Source of the DNA: Areca catechu
Taxonomy: Eukaryota > Streptophyta > Magnoliopsida > Arecales > Arecaceae
Assembly: GCA_021397845.1 (NCBI GenBank)
Contig: CM038038.1
Coordinates: 62,738,748-62,802,747, forward strand
Length of the DNA stretch: 64,000 nt
Reading direction: 5' to 3'
Shown here one piece after another: positions 42,688 to 53,245 of this stretch; position 1 is the stretch's first letter, and each line of letters opens with the position of its first letter. The position numbers were made by a program, and so were the translations under genes. Under the pieces are notes generated by a model. The model did not search any database and had not been told where the DNA came from. It saw nothing but the letters and a program-made list of their open reading frames with translations.

Positions 42688-43913
42688 GGAAGATCCATAC
42701 TCTGAACCATCCAGCAAATGCAACCTAGTAATTGTTTTCGGGTTTTAAAGTATTTGCAGCCCCGGCTTTCAGCCTGCAGCCCCGGCTTTCAGCCGCAGCC
42801 CCGGTTTCAGCCTGCAGCTGGCTTTCAGGCTGCACCCCCGGCTTTCAGCCTGCAGCCCCGGCTTTCAGCCTGCAGCCCGCTTTCAGCCTGCAGCCCCGGA
42901 TTTTGTCAGCATCTTCATCATGATCCCTGCAGCTCCAGATTTTGTCAGCATCTTCATCATGATCCCTGCAGCTCCAGATTTTGTCAGCATCTTCATCATG
43001 ATCCCTGTAGCCCCAGATTTCCTACAGCCCTTCATCATGATCCCTGCAGCCCCAGATTTCCTGCAGCCCTTCATCATGATCCCTGCAGCCCCAGATTTCC
43101 TGCAGTCCCAGCTTTGTATCCATTTAAAAATTAAACTAATCTTTATATAGAGGGTTCTAGAGAGTGTTCTTGAGCCTATAAATAGGGTTGGTTCTCTTGT
43201 ATGAAAAAAAAGAAAGGATAGATGAAATGAAATACTGCTGGAGTGTTTTCTCTAGTGCCTTTGTTACAATTGTAACATTGAGGGGTGTGAGGCCCTAACC
43301 CTGCCTTCGTTGCGTTGCAACGTCGAGGAGTGTGAGGCTCCGGCTGCCTTCACTGCACCCGTGGCGTCGAGGGGCGCGAGGCCCTATTTATCCTACCATT
43401 TTCCAGCCGTCTAAGCCCCCCCTATCATCCATTCCATCATCCATAATCCTCACCGCCGTGCTCCAGAAGATCGAAGATTTCAAGGTCTTTCTCCGGTAAC
43501 GATCCCCCGAAGGAACCTTGCCAACATACATTTAGCACGATGCCACCCGTTGAGTAGCTGATTATTGATCATCTAGGCCGCATCTTCCCAGGAAGAGTGA
43601 CCCTAGTGCTTTGAGAATATTTATTTACTGTTGTGTCATTTTACCTCACCTCCTTATCCTTAAGATCTGTTTTATTAACTGTTTGCATGTCCTAGATCGG
43701 GGATTTCTCAATCTCTGAGTCCTGGGTCTATTATTCTGCTCACTTAATTTTGGGGTCCAGCATGAGAGGTTGTATGAGATGATACCTTCCTTAAGTTGTT
43801 TTCTATCATCCTTGCTTGTTATGAGTCTCAATTTAATCAGATTTAAGGGTGATTTTCTTTGCATTGCATCTCTCATCATTTTCATGCCATCCTAGTCCAT
43901 AGGTTCCCCATCA
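42639..43913 (+). repeat. Chromo-D 3' LTR
   Basis: It starts TGGTGAGGACACC and ends TTCCCCATCA. Compared with the 5' LTR it has a single promoter block, a much larger U3 minisatellite (42757-43118) and lacks the 113-bp segment. It is followed directly by the inside of a Chromo-C LTR. Confidence 0.88.
42757..43118 (+). repeat. Minisatellite in Chromo-D 3' LTR U3
   Basis: Two related arrays: about 24-bp units (CAGCCCCGGCTTTCAGCCTG) and about 36- to 39-bp units (CTTCATCATGATCCCTGCAG). The 5' LTR has only a few units (38630-38705). Open frames on both strands here are repeat artefacts. Confidence 0.85.
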
Positions 43914-44860
43914 CCAAGCCCCTAAGAAGCAAGATACCAGGGAATATTCTTGCTACCTGGCTACCAGGCCACCCCAGCTTCCAGAGAACCAAACCCATGC
44001 ACCCGAGCCCCTTTGGGCCGGCCCCTTGCTGCTCTTAGAAGCCCAACACGCCCCCCTAGGCATCCTTGGAGTGTTGGCCAAGTCAAGAGAATTTTAGGAA
44101 TTTTTCTACCTAATGTTTCCTTATTTTCTAGCTAGGGTTTGAGAGGGAAAAGGATTCTTATGTAAAGACTTATGTGCCCTTACTTGGAGCCCAAGGTTAA
44201 GGGTCTATTTAAAGGACCCTAGCCTCTTATATGAAGGGAGATTTTTGATATGAAATAAACCTTGAGTTCTTCTATTGTTTTGTGTGATTATCCTGCTGTG
44301 TGCATAAAGGGGTTTGAGAGTTCTTCTTCCCGGTGTTTGCAACCATCTTCCTGCCGCCAACCATCCTTCTAGCCCCCTCCAAAACTTTCTTCCATTTGCT
44401 GTTTTCCTTTGTTTTCTTGATTTTCTTTGAGTTTTCTAACCCCTGGCAGGTCGTTTGTAGGTCTCCGAGTTCCTACGAATCCAACGACTCCAGTCAAGCC
44501 TCAATCGGACCACCGAGCAGAAAGCCAGGTATCCGCAGGTCTTTGGCTCAGTTTTCCAAGCCGCATCCATCGAGGAACGAGAGATCCCTTCATTGCAATC
44601 TTCATCGGGCACTTCAGACATTATCAGGTACACCTGTCTACCTCCAGTCTTATTATTGTAGGAGAACTTGCCCTAACTGAGGCTTCTCAGCCCCGGCGAT
44701 CCTTCTTTAGTACTTTTTTAGGTTCTAATATACATGCTTGGCTTCAAAAATTTCTACAAAATTCTCTACAACTAATTTTGATCTAAAATTCAAGAATTAA
44801 TCACCTAACCCCACATATAAAACATACAAAAATAATTGCATGCATATTAGTCCCCCATCA
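43914..44860 (+). repeat. Chromo-C 5' LTR, left end missing
   Basis: It aligns from its first base to about 48512 in the 3' LTR and ends CCCCCATCA. A TATA-like TATTTAAAGG is at 44206-44215. The missing start lies where a Chromo-D copy had inserted. Confidence 0.85.
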
Positions 44861-44862
44861 TT

Positions 44863-44874
44863 TGGTATCAGAGC
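44863..44874 (+). promoter_or_regulatory. Primer-binding site of Chromo-C
   Basis: A perfect TGGTATCAGAGC two bases after the LTR end. Confidence 0.85.
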
Positions 44875-45782
44875 TTAGATTAGGGCTTGTTTTCTGTAAT
44901 TTTTTAGTCCGTATATGCTCTGTTTCTTAAATTATTTCTCTCTGATCAAAATTTAAAAAATTATGAAATTTCTTTTTCTTGATTCATCATAATTCAAAGT
45001 AATTTTCAGAATTTGTTTAGATTTTATTTCAGCCTGTGAATTTTCTGCAAGCCGAAATACAACCTGCAAATTTTTGGCTCTTTTTTTTAGCAAGACAAGT
45101 TTGGAAGTTTTAGGGTTTTGTTTAGCATCTTTTGCATATCTTTTAATTTTAATATATTTCCAGCATATTAGGCCATGATTTGAAAGTTTTCTTCTATTTA
45201 AAAAAATATCAAAAAAAAAATTACATATTCTCCAAAAATTCCAAAAACATATAAACCCTAATTTACATCCTCATCTGCCTGCCATCATTGCATAATTTAC
45301 TTTTAAGGGCACTCTTGCTATATCAGATGGGGGGAGGATTTGATCACCTCTCCTTAGCCCAAAACCACATCCCTTGCACTTGGTCCCAAGCCTTAACCTA
45401 AAATTAACTAGACTTAATTTACCCTAGTGGGCTAGGGACACCAACTTGTCGGGTCTAGACTATGTGTCAGATCATTGTGTCAAGCTAACCCATGTGTGCT
45501 TTGTGCTCAGTGTCTAGAATAGTGGTTTAGGGATTCAATCCCGAAGGGCTTGTGTGCTGGTCCGCCTACCTGGCCAATCTCTGATTGGTGTCTAGGATTG
45601 GCAATCAGGGACCTAACACTCCCCTTACAGGTGCCTGGCTGAGTACAGGGTTACTCTAGGCTAGTTTGCCACCCTGATTGAGCATCTAGTTTGGACTCTA
45701 GGTCTAGTCAGCTATAGTCGGTCTAATCGAGTCTTGCATGAGCACTAGATCAGGGGTTTAATATCACCCACCTCCTTCACAA
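44875..45782 (+). other. Untranslated leader of Chromo-C
   Basis: A T-rich first half is followed by a block (about 45420-45680) nearly identical to the Chromo-B leader, including CCGAAGGGCTTGTGTGCTGG and CCTACCTGGCCAATCTCTG. There is no open frame of note. Confidence 0.6.
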
Positions 45783-47417
45783 ATGTCTGAACACATGAAA
45801 AATTTGCAAGCCCAAATAAAAGCACTCACTGAGCAACTAACCCAATCCATGGCCCAATTAACTCAGTCTGGTACCCAAACCAACAATAGAATTGACCATC
45901 TTGCCAATAGGTTTGACCAGTTAGAAGGCCGTGTAGGGACCATACAAAGAACCCATAGGTCACAGTCTGAGCCAGATCTTGAGTCCCCTCAACCGAGGAG
46001 GACCCCAAACCCTGATCTATACCATGAGGTCGAACCTAGGAGAGCCCCTTATCCTGACCCGTACTACAATCCTCAACCTAGGAGGACCCCAAACCCTGAT
46101 CCATACCGAGAGGTTGAACCTAGGAGAGCCCCTCAGCCTAACCTATACAATAATACTGAACCTAGAAGAACCCCTTACCATGACCCTTATTATGATACTG
46201 AACCCAGGAGAACCCAATACTCTGACCCATATAGAGAGCCCAACCCTAGGAGAACCCAATATTCTGACCCATATAGGAAGTCCAACCCTAGGAGAACCCA
46301 ATATCCTGACCCATATAGGGAGCCCAACCTTAGGAGGACCCCATACCATGATCCATCCTTAGAACCTGACCATAGAGCTGACCCAAAATCCTATGACCCC
46401 AGATCCTATAATCCCATGACCCATAGATCTGCACCCTTGTCCTATGAGCCCAGAGAATGCATAACCCCTAAGTATCAGCCTAGTACTAGTTAGGTTTTCC
46501 CTAGTCAACTTGAACCCCATAGGATTAGTATCCCTAAATATGAGCCCAGTAGTGAGCCACTATCCCTTAGGCAACCTGAACCTACTAGGATTAGTTTTCA
46601 TAATCAGATACCAGGACCTAGCCAATTTTCCCCTAGCCGACCTTCTCCAACCATTCTTGAGATTGACAAGGCTTACATTAACGTAGAAGTGTATGAAGCT
46701 GATGTGAGCCTAATGGATGAGTATGAGGGAGAAGAAGAAACACCTTTAGTAGACCTAGAATTAGTTGACCCAGTAGATACCTAGGTAGAAACCAACCCAG
46801 AGCTAGTTGACCTTGACCACATCCAACCTAAAGCTATAGTGGAAGAACAATTAGAGGAAGAGAACCTAGGTACTGCTGCTAGAGCCTTACCTGAGGAAAC
46901 CATAGAGGAGAGCCAAATTATAGAGTCTAGTCCTAAAATACAAGAACCTGAAGAATTTATTAAGGACCTGATCTCTTTGAATAAGTACCCTCAAGATGAG
47001 CCTCCTCCTATAGTTCCCATTAAGGACCTCTTCCCTGAGATTAGTAACCCATCCTTCCATTATGTAAACCCTATAGATATAGCTCAACCTCGTAAGGTTA
47101 ACCTCATTAGTATAGGATTAGTTCCTGACACCCCATCTTATATCCTACTATATCCAACTAACTCGGAACCTTTTTCTCTACCCTACCAAACTAATCTTGA
47201 ACCCACTTTCTATTTTCTGCCCTTTCCAGACGTCTCCAACATTTCTAGGATCATTAGATTGCATTTAGTTGAGATTAGCGTATTGCATGCATTCATTACG
47301 CATGTTAGGTTTGCATTATACTTCTGGCATACCCTTTGGCATTTGCTTGGAGTCCATTGTAAATACTCTTGTGCACACCACACTAGGGTCAGACCTAGAG
47401 AGTCGATAGTCTCTTAG
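45783..47417 (+). pseudogene. Chromo-C gag-like ORF with 14-residue repeats, fused to integrase scrap
   Basis: One frame runs 545 codons with two TAG stops (46491, 46782). The N-terminus (MSEHMKNLQAQIKALTEQL) looks like a coiled coil. Then come nine 14-residue repeats of the EPRRTPYPDPYY kind, where Chromo-B has a single similar unit. The capsid core and zinc knuckles are missing. VYEADVSLMDEYEGEEE matches the Chromo-B linker after its knuckles. A Glu/Pro-rich part unlike Chromo-B follows, and the end (HVRFALYFWHTLWHLLG) is a decayed piece of integrase. Confidence 0.7.
45987..46360 (+). repeat. 42-bp coding minisatellite in Chromo-C
   Basis: About nine in-frame 42-bp units encode PRRTP-x-DPY repeats. 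Units vary at the ends but keep PRR and DPY, and no unit breaks the frame. Confidence 0.85.
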
Positions 47418-48148
47418 GTTTAGGCCCATAAAAGTCTAAAAAATTTCCTTCGATAGAAATGCAAAGTCAAGTCTATTAGGTGTTAGTTTGAGTCCTTTGC
47501 ATCATCTTGTTAGGAGTCTGCATGTGCCTAGCATGTTCACCACCCGCACTAATCTTAAAACAACTGGCTATTTCCTGAAGAAGGGTCAAAGAATTTGATG
47601 TAGTGGATTCTATCTTGGTTAGGCTTAGGCCTAAAAGAAGCTTCATGCTTGCAGAGCCGAACCTTTTAAAGTGATAGAGAAGGATTGGATCAAATGCCTA
47701 TGTGTTAGACTTGCCCTCGGATATGGGCATTAGTTCTACCTTCAATATTACATACCTGGTTAAGTACAGGGAACTGGCAACGATACCCAGTGAGGCTTTT
47801 GGACCTATCCCTTCTGTTGAGAGTGATCCTTACCCGGAGTGTCCACCAATTAATTGGCCTGAGAGAGGAGAACGGAACGAGCGTATCCTGGACGATCAAG
47901 CCATTACGACCTGGGGCCGCGATTATCAATGCTTCTTAGTCCAATGGCAAGGCCGGCCAGAGTCGAATGATTCATGTATTTCTCGAGAGGACTTGCAACG
48001 CCTCAACCTAGACCTTCTCGAGAGATATGTGAGCCAGTTTGATCTTCACTCGATAGGGTCGTGTTCCTCCCACCCCGGGAGAATTGGTGCGGACACCAAA
48101 GGTACTAGAATAAGGCAGAGGCTTCTCAACCCTCTGTGGATCACTTAA
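47418..48148 (+). pseudogene. Chromo-C integrase C-terminus and chromodomain
   Basis: The first part is scrambled with several stops. From about 47690 the GPF/Y-type end (SNAYVLDLPSDMGISSTFNI) and a chromodomain (ERILDDQAITTWGRDYQCFL, then SNDSCISREDLQRLNLDLL) are readable. Cys stands where Chromo-B has a Trp (DDSWIS). The frame enters the 3' LTR at 48085 and stops at 48146-48148 after LLNPLWIT. Confidence 0.78.
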
Positions 48149-49460
48149 TTGACATTCAAGTCCACTGTAATAAAGCTTAGCTGTTTTATTTAAATCCTGT
48201 AATTAGTCAACTCATGTTGAGCTAGTTCAGTTCAGTATTAGTCAGCTCATGTTGAGCTAATTTTATTTTTTTTTAAGTCATGTCCAAGCATACTGAAGAC
48301 TCAATACTATATCATACAAGTGAAGACCAAGTCCAACTAGATTGAAGACATGGAAGTATAGCCCAAGTCCAACCCAGCCTGATTCCTTGCAGATGCCCTC
48401 TGGATGCCCAGATTCCCTTCTAGATGCCAAAGTATATTCATAGACCAAGGCATCGATGATTTTAGAGGTCCATCTACATCCTAGCCCAAAGAAATCAAGC
48501 CCAGGCGCCAACCCCAAGCCCCTAAGAAGCAAGATATCAGGGAATATTCCTGCTACCTGGCTAATAGGCCACCCCAGCTTCCAGAGGCCCAAACCCATGC
48601 ACCCGAGCCCCTTTGGGCCGGCCCCTTGCTGCTCTTAGAAGCCCAACACGCCCCCCTAGGCATCCTTGGAGTGTTGGCCAAGTCAAGAGAATTTTAGGTA
48701 TTTTTCTACCTAATGTTTCCTTATTTTCTAGCTAGGTTTTGAGAGGGAAAATGATTCCTATGTAAAGACTTATGTGCCCTTACTTGGAGCCCAAGGTTAA
48801 GGGTCTATTTAAAGGACCCTAGCCTCTTGTATGAAGGGAGATTTTTGATATGAAATAAACCTTGAGTTCTTCTATTGTTTTGTGTGATTACCCTACCGTG
48901 TGCATAAAGGGGTTTCAGAGTTCTTCTTCCCGGTGTTTGCAACCATCTTCCAGCCACCAACCATCCTTCCAGCCCCCTCCAAAACTTTCTTCCCTTTGCT
49001 ATTTTTCTTTGTTTTCTTGATTTCCTTTGAGTTTTCTAACCCCTGACAGGTCGTTTGCAGGTCTCCGAGTTCCTACGAATCCAACGACTCCAGCCAAGCC
49101 TCAATCGGACCACCGAGCAGAAAGCCGGGTATCTGCAGGTCTTTGGCTTGGTTTTCCAGGCCGCATCCATCGAGGAATGAGAGATCCCTTCACTGCGATC
49201 TTCACCGGGCACTTCATACGTTGTCAGGTACACCCCTCTTCCTCCAGTCTTATTATTGTAGAAGAACTTGCCCTAACCGAGGCTTCTCAGCCCCGGCGAT
49301 CCTTCTTTAGTACTTTTCTAGGTTCTAATCTGCATGCTTGGCTTCAAAAATTCATACAAAATTCCCTACAACTAATTTTGATCTGAAATTCAGGAATTAA
49401 TCACCTAACCCCACATATAAAACATACAAAAAGAATTGCATGCATATTAGTCCCGCATCA
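48085..49460 (+). repeat. Chromo-C 3' LTR
   Basis: It starts TGGTGCGGACACC and ends TCCCGCATCA, with TATTTAAAGG at 48806-48815. The right 949 bp align with the 5' LTR. The next bases, CCAGG, belong to Tat-J' gag. Confidence 0.87.
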
Positions 49461-49772
49461 CCAGGGCTCTGGAATAGCGAGGGACGGAGGTGGAGGCGCC
49501 TCCGGCTGCTGGCTTACATCGGCGACGGGCTGATTGTTGACACAGGAAGCTGCCGGCGGCTGCTATTGATGGTCAGCCATTTCCTGAAAGTGCTGGACCG
49601 CTGAGGTAAGCATCTCAATGTGGTTTACCAGTATCTGGAATTGCTACAACCCCAGGATTATAGTGGGCTCAGCGGTGACATCGGCATCGCTTTCCGTGCT
49701 GGGTGCGTCGGGCCCATGATGAGAATGCCCTCCCCTCGCGGAAATACTTCGACTTCTTCCTCTTGCCAAGGC
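49461..49772 (-). pseudogene. gag: Tat-J' gag, N-terminal fragment
   Basis: LARGRSRSISARGGHSHHG and AEPTIILGL match the gag start of Tat-J (ARGRARSISARGGHSHH). The start codon is TTG rather than ATG. A stop follows LGL. The fragment ends at the Chromo-C junction after ATTCCAGAGCCC. Confidence 0.72.
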
Positions 49773-49849
49773 TGGAACTTCACAGTCGATCTTTCCTTTT
49801 AGAACAAAGAGCATAACGGAGGTTCGTGCCCCTTCTTCTAGTGCCAATC

Positions 49850-50569
49850 TATTGCCGCTCCTCCTCCTAGACCGGGATCGATGGATACGCTCGAGAGCTC
49901 CTCTACCGGTCGACCTGCACAAAGTCCCTGGGCGCCGGAGGGGCTCCAGTGGGGGACACTCTGATGCTTAAGTTAAATGAGGAATTAGAGCAAAGGAATT
50001 GAAAGAACTCAGGGAAAATCGTTCATGGTAGGGAAGAAAGAATACCTCTCCCTCGCGGAGATCCCCTGGGCGCCTTTTATAGGCATGGAGTATGGCCAAA
50101 TTCTGTTGGGGGACAGGCTAGGAAAACCTAGGTTTGCCCCCAAGAGAGCCTGGATGGTGGCGAGGTCGTGGCCTGGCAACATGGCATGAGGGTAAGAGTG
50201 ATGGCCTGGCGGCAGGAGTCGTGGCTATGTGGTGGATTTCGTTGCAACAGAATATCAGAACTTGCCAGAGAGGCCTTCTGGAGCCTTCAGGCAGTCCCCT
50301 CAATGATGGGTTGGCCTTGGTCGAGGGTAGTCGCCCGGCTAACCGGGGCATCCGTCAGGGGCCCCAAAGAAGCCAACGCACACGCGGGAAGGCGTCTATC
50401 GGCCCTTGGGGTTTTCTGGGTCAGCCATTCGGGAAAGAGGCCACGGGATCCTCTTCAAGAACTGTGGGTCGGACCTCTCTTCCCATGGCCTCCCGGACCC
50501 TCCCGCGAGGGTCAGCCGACCGGACGCCTGGGACCGGTCTGACCCAGGGTTAGTCGGACGGGCACAACA
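49850..50569 (-). repeat. Tat-J' LTR
   Basis: On the minus strand it starts TGTTGTGCCC and ends GGCAATA (CA changed to TA), 720 bp. A good TATA box, TATAAAAGGCG, is at 50071-50081. It is an independent witness to the Tat-J LTR sequence across the Tat-A insertion point. Confidence 0.83.
50071..50081 (-). promoter_or_regulatory. TATA box of Tat-J' LTR
   Basis: TATAAAAGGCG on the minus strand, intact, while the Tat-J copy has AATAAAAGG. Confidence 0.65.
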
Positions 50570-52369
50570 CTCCCTGTGATTTGTGCGCATGAGTCCGCAA
50601 AATCCATCACCCTCTTACCTCAAGACTCTTCCAAGTTCTAGCCATTTTCTGCTCTCCATTTTCTTCCAAAACCTTGCCATGCTCTGCTGCTACACCAAAG
50701 ACATCTTTCTGGTTGCCCCACCCTAGGGATTCCTCACTCTATCTCTCAGCTAAATTAAGGTTTGAGGCGGGGTTAGGAATGGACAATAGGAGTGGCAAGG
50801 ACTGAGGATAGAAATCCTTTGGATCAAGTGCAAAGGCTATTAATGAGAATGGAAAGGCAGAGTTCTAGAAGAAAACAGTGATTGTTATGCATGAATCAGA
50901 TATATCATGGCCAATTCCTTGGAATTCTCTTCCACACTAGATTTATAAGTGAGATTTTGATCAAGTGTTTATAGATTTTGAGCAAGTGTTTATAGAATTT
51001 TGAGCAAGTGTTTATAGAATCTTCTACTCTTCCACACTAGATCGTGTTTAAGAAATGATTCATTGTTCTATTGATGTGGAAAAGATGAAGCGTTGGAATC
51101 GCCATGCAGGCTTTGCTTGCCAATGGTTCAAATACCTCTCTGTTTCTGTTAAATCACCAATGTTACTAACCACAATGTATCAAATCAAGTAACAACCAAT
51201 ACCATCATTCCAGTAAGAAGACTTTTACTAATAGAAATTCTCTGTTCAATAGGAGGGAATGCAGTGTGGAATGGCAAAGTGGATCTTGCACTCAGGGCCT
51301 TCCAATGAAGATGCCAAGAAGGTAGCAATTCTAAGAGAGCCAGAGGCTTGTTAACTGAAAGATGGTGGCTTAATTGAAGAGGAACCCCATCGGAGCTTCA
51401 AGGCTGCTGAAGCATGAATATTTGCTATGTTTCAGATTGCTTTTGAGGCATCAAAGAGGTGACCCATAAATCATTTTGAGGTAGAAAGAGATGATAGCAG
51501 GATTGCTGTTGTTCAAACTTTCTTTAGTGTTTCTTTGGAAAACAAACTTGTCTCAGTTTTCTTAGTCATCGAGCGAGACATTAGTCACACATCCCACTAG
51601 CATGGCAAGTTTTCTTTCTCCAGCTTAATTGATAATTTCTCTTTACACCTATTCTTTTTCAACTTTGATATATGTACTCAAAATTATGTCAACTTTCAAG
51701 GATATTTACACAAATTTTTACATCAACTATCACCAAATTACTACCCTTGATTATAACAAATCCTCCCCCCTTGCGCCCCCCACTCCCCCCAAAAAAAAGG
51801 AAAAAAAATCACAAAAATTAGCCATACAGAATACTGGAGAATACCTAAGTAAATATTATGATTCTTTAGCAGCATCACTTCAATCATTTAGTATTCTAAT
51901 TCTAATCTCCACCAATGCATCCACACAGACTTTTATAAAACAATTAAATGTAATGGCAGATAGAACAGAAAATGTAATTAACATGACTAAAAAAGGGAAC
52001 ACAAGAAAATAAGTCGATATTCTTTAACATGTTATTCAAGCTAATCTTGAAAAACATGCTCTGAAGGTGGGATATATGGTAAATTTGGCTATATTTGGAA
52101 ATTAATTTGGCTTGATCGTACAAAGGACAGGATATTGACCAGCTAATCCTATACGCATTGCTGAACACAAACTGCATGCAAACATAAACATTTGGACCAT
52201 TCCGAAAGTATGTGATTACCTCGCATGATAATGAAAGATACCTTAATAAATAGAAGAAACAAGGATTCAAGCGTTGATGTTGGTGAGCATGCCAAAGGCC
52301 ACTGGCCAATGATGAAGAACATGTCATTCGACCAAACAGGACACCATGCTGAGATTAAAAATAAGAAAA
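50570..52369. other. Intergenic DNA, no gene recognised
   Basis: Mostly AT-rich with short frames lacking motifs. A 24-bp unit (GAGCAAGTGTTTATAGAATT) is repeated about three times at 50958-51025, between two copies of CTTCCACACTAGAT about 100 bp apart. C-runs and A-runs lie near 51765-51810. This may be flanking DNA of Copia-G or an old repeat. Confidence 0.4.
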
Positions 52370-52663
52370 TATTGGAAATCAAGCAACATCACTATATGCC
52401 TAAATAAGTTTCTCCTCCATATTTAGCATTCCTCCTTTCTTCCTTTGACTTTTCTAAATTTATGTAATTGATTTAGGAGTAGTTTTAAGATAATCATACC
52501 ATCTGTATGATTACCCATTCTAGCAAGATACTTGATTCACCTTCCTGAAATTTAGACAATCCATTCTGGAATTGTCTCAAATCTGTAAGTTATTTATGTA
52601 TGCTTTCTTTCATTATTCAAGTAATTCAAAATTTAAATTTTTTTTTTTACAAAAAAATTTACA
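52370..52663 (+). repeat. Copia-G 5' LTR
   Basis: TATTGGAAATCAAG at the start (TG changed to TA) and TTTACA at the end. It aligns with the 3' LTR from 56648 throughout. Confidence 0.85.
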
Positions 52664-52675
52664 TGGTATCAGAGC
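52664..52675 (+). promoter_or_regulatory. Primer-binding site of Copia-G
   Basis: A perfect TGGTATCAGAGC directly after the LTR. Confidence 0.88.
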
Positions 52676-53245
52676 ACCTTCGATCCCCTAATCCTTAAAC
52701 CTCTCTTCTTCATCTTCCTTGTCTCTGGCATCTCTGATTAAACCAACTTCCCACAGCTTCCTCTGCTCCCCGTCGTGTGTTACCAGCATCTCTATCGTTG
52801 CTACCACCGTTGCCGCTATGGTTGTCGGACCGTCGTTGCTGCATCGCTGCCACCATTGCCGCTGGAAGCCTCCGCCATCATTGTCACTGCCGCCACCAGA
52901 TCGGACATAGCATCACTGCCATCGTTGCCGCTGGAAGCCTCCACCGGCACCGCCTCTTTATCCTTCATTCAATATTGAAGGAAACCAATGGGGCTCTATT
53001 ATTTCCGCAAGCAGCCATCACTTGCCTTCTTTTATCCTTCTCTTGTGCCATCGCCATGCCGCCGGCATCATCACCCGGTCGAGAAATCTTGCTTCCCTCT
53101 TAGGCCCTAGACCGGCCATTGCCGCCTCCTCCGGTTGGCTTCCTTCTCTCTGATCTCCTTTTTGGTGCCTTGGAAGAGGACCGGACATAGCACCAGGGAT
53201 CCACTGATAGTGGGATCTCTATCTTGCTTTTGGCTTTGATTAAGC

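Larger units (their letters stand above)
38375..43913 (+). mobile_element. Chromo-D: internally deleted, chimeric chromovirus
   Basis: It has a 1409-bp 5' LTR, a tRNA-Met site, a leader, the end of RT, RNase H, integrase, a chromodomain and a 1275-bp 3' LTR. Gag, protease and most of RT are missing: the leader joins the RT-RNase H linker near 40546. The flanks differ (CAGAG left, CCAAG right): the left flank is Tat-J pol and the right flank is the interior of a Chromo-C LTR. The LTRs also differ in three length features. A recombination between two copies explains this. Confidence 0.8.
43914..49460 (+). mobile_element. Chromo-C: chromovirus derivative without RT
   Basis: A truncated 5' LTR (947 bp), a tRNA-Met site, a conserved leader, a gag-like frame with coding repeats, fragments of integrase, a chromodomain and a full 3' LTR (1376 bp). 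Protease, RT and RNase H are absent. The left 427 bp of the 5' LTR were lost where Chromo-D abuts. The right flank is the gag of Tat-J', so Chromo-C once inserted there. Confidence 0.8.
49461..50569 (-). mobile_element. Tat-J': inverted 5' end of a second Tat-J family copy
   Basis: The minus strand holds an LTR (50569-49850), a primer-binding site (TGGCACTAGAAG, 49846 downward) and the start of gag to 49461, where Chromo-C is inserted. All parts match Tat-J at 9265-10026, 31190-31320 and 31321-31715. The rest of the copy is gone. It is in opposite orientation to Tat-J. Confidence 0.82.

Noticed and set aside
42718..43150. Proline-rich repeat proteins on both strands
   Set aside because: They follow the U3 minisatellite of the Chromo-D LTR; the other LTR lacks the frames.
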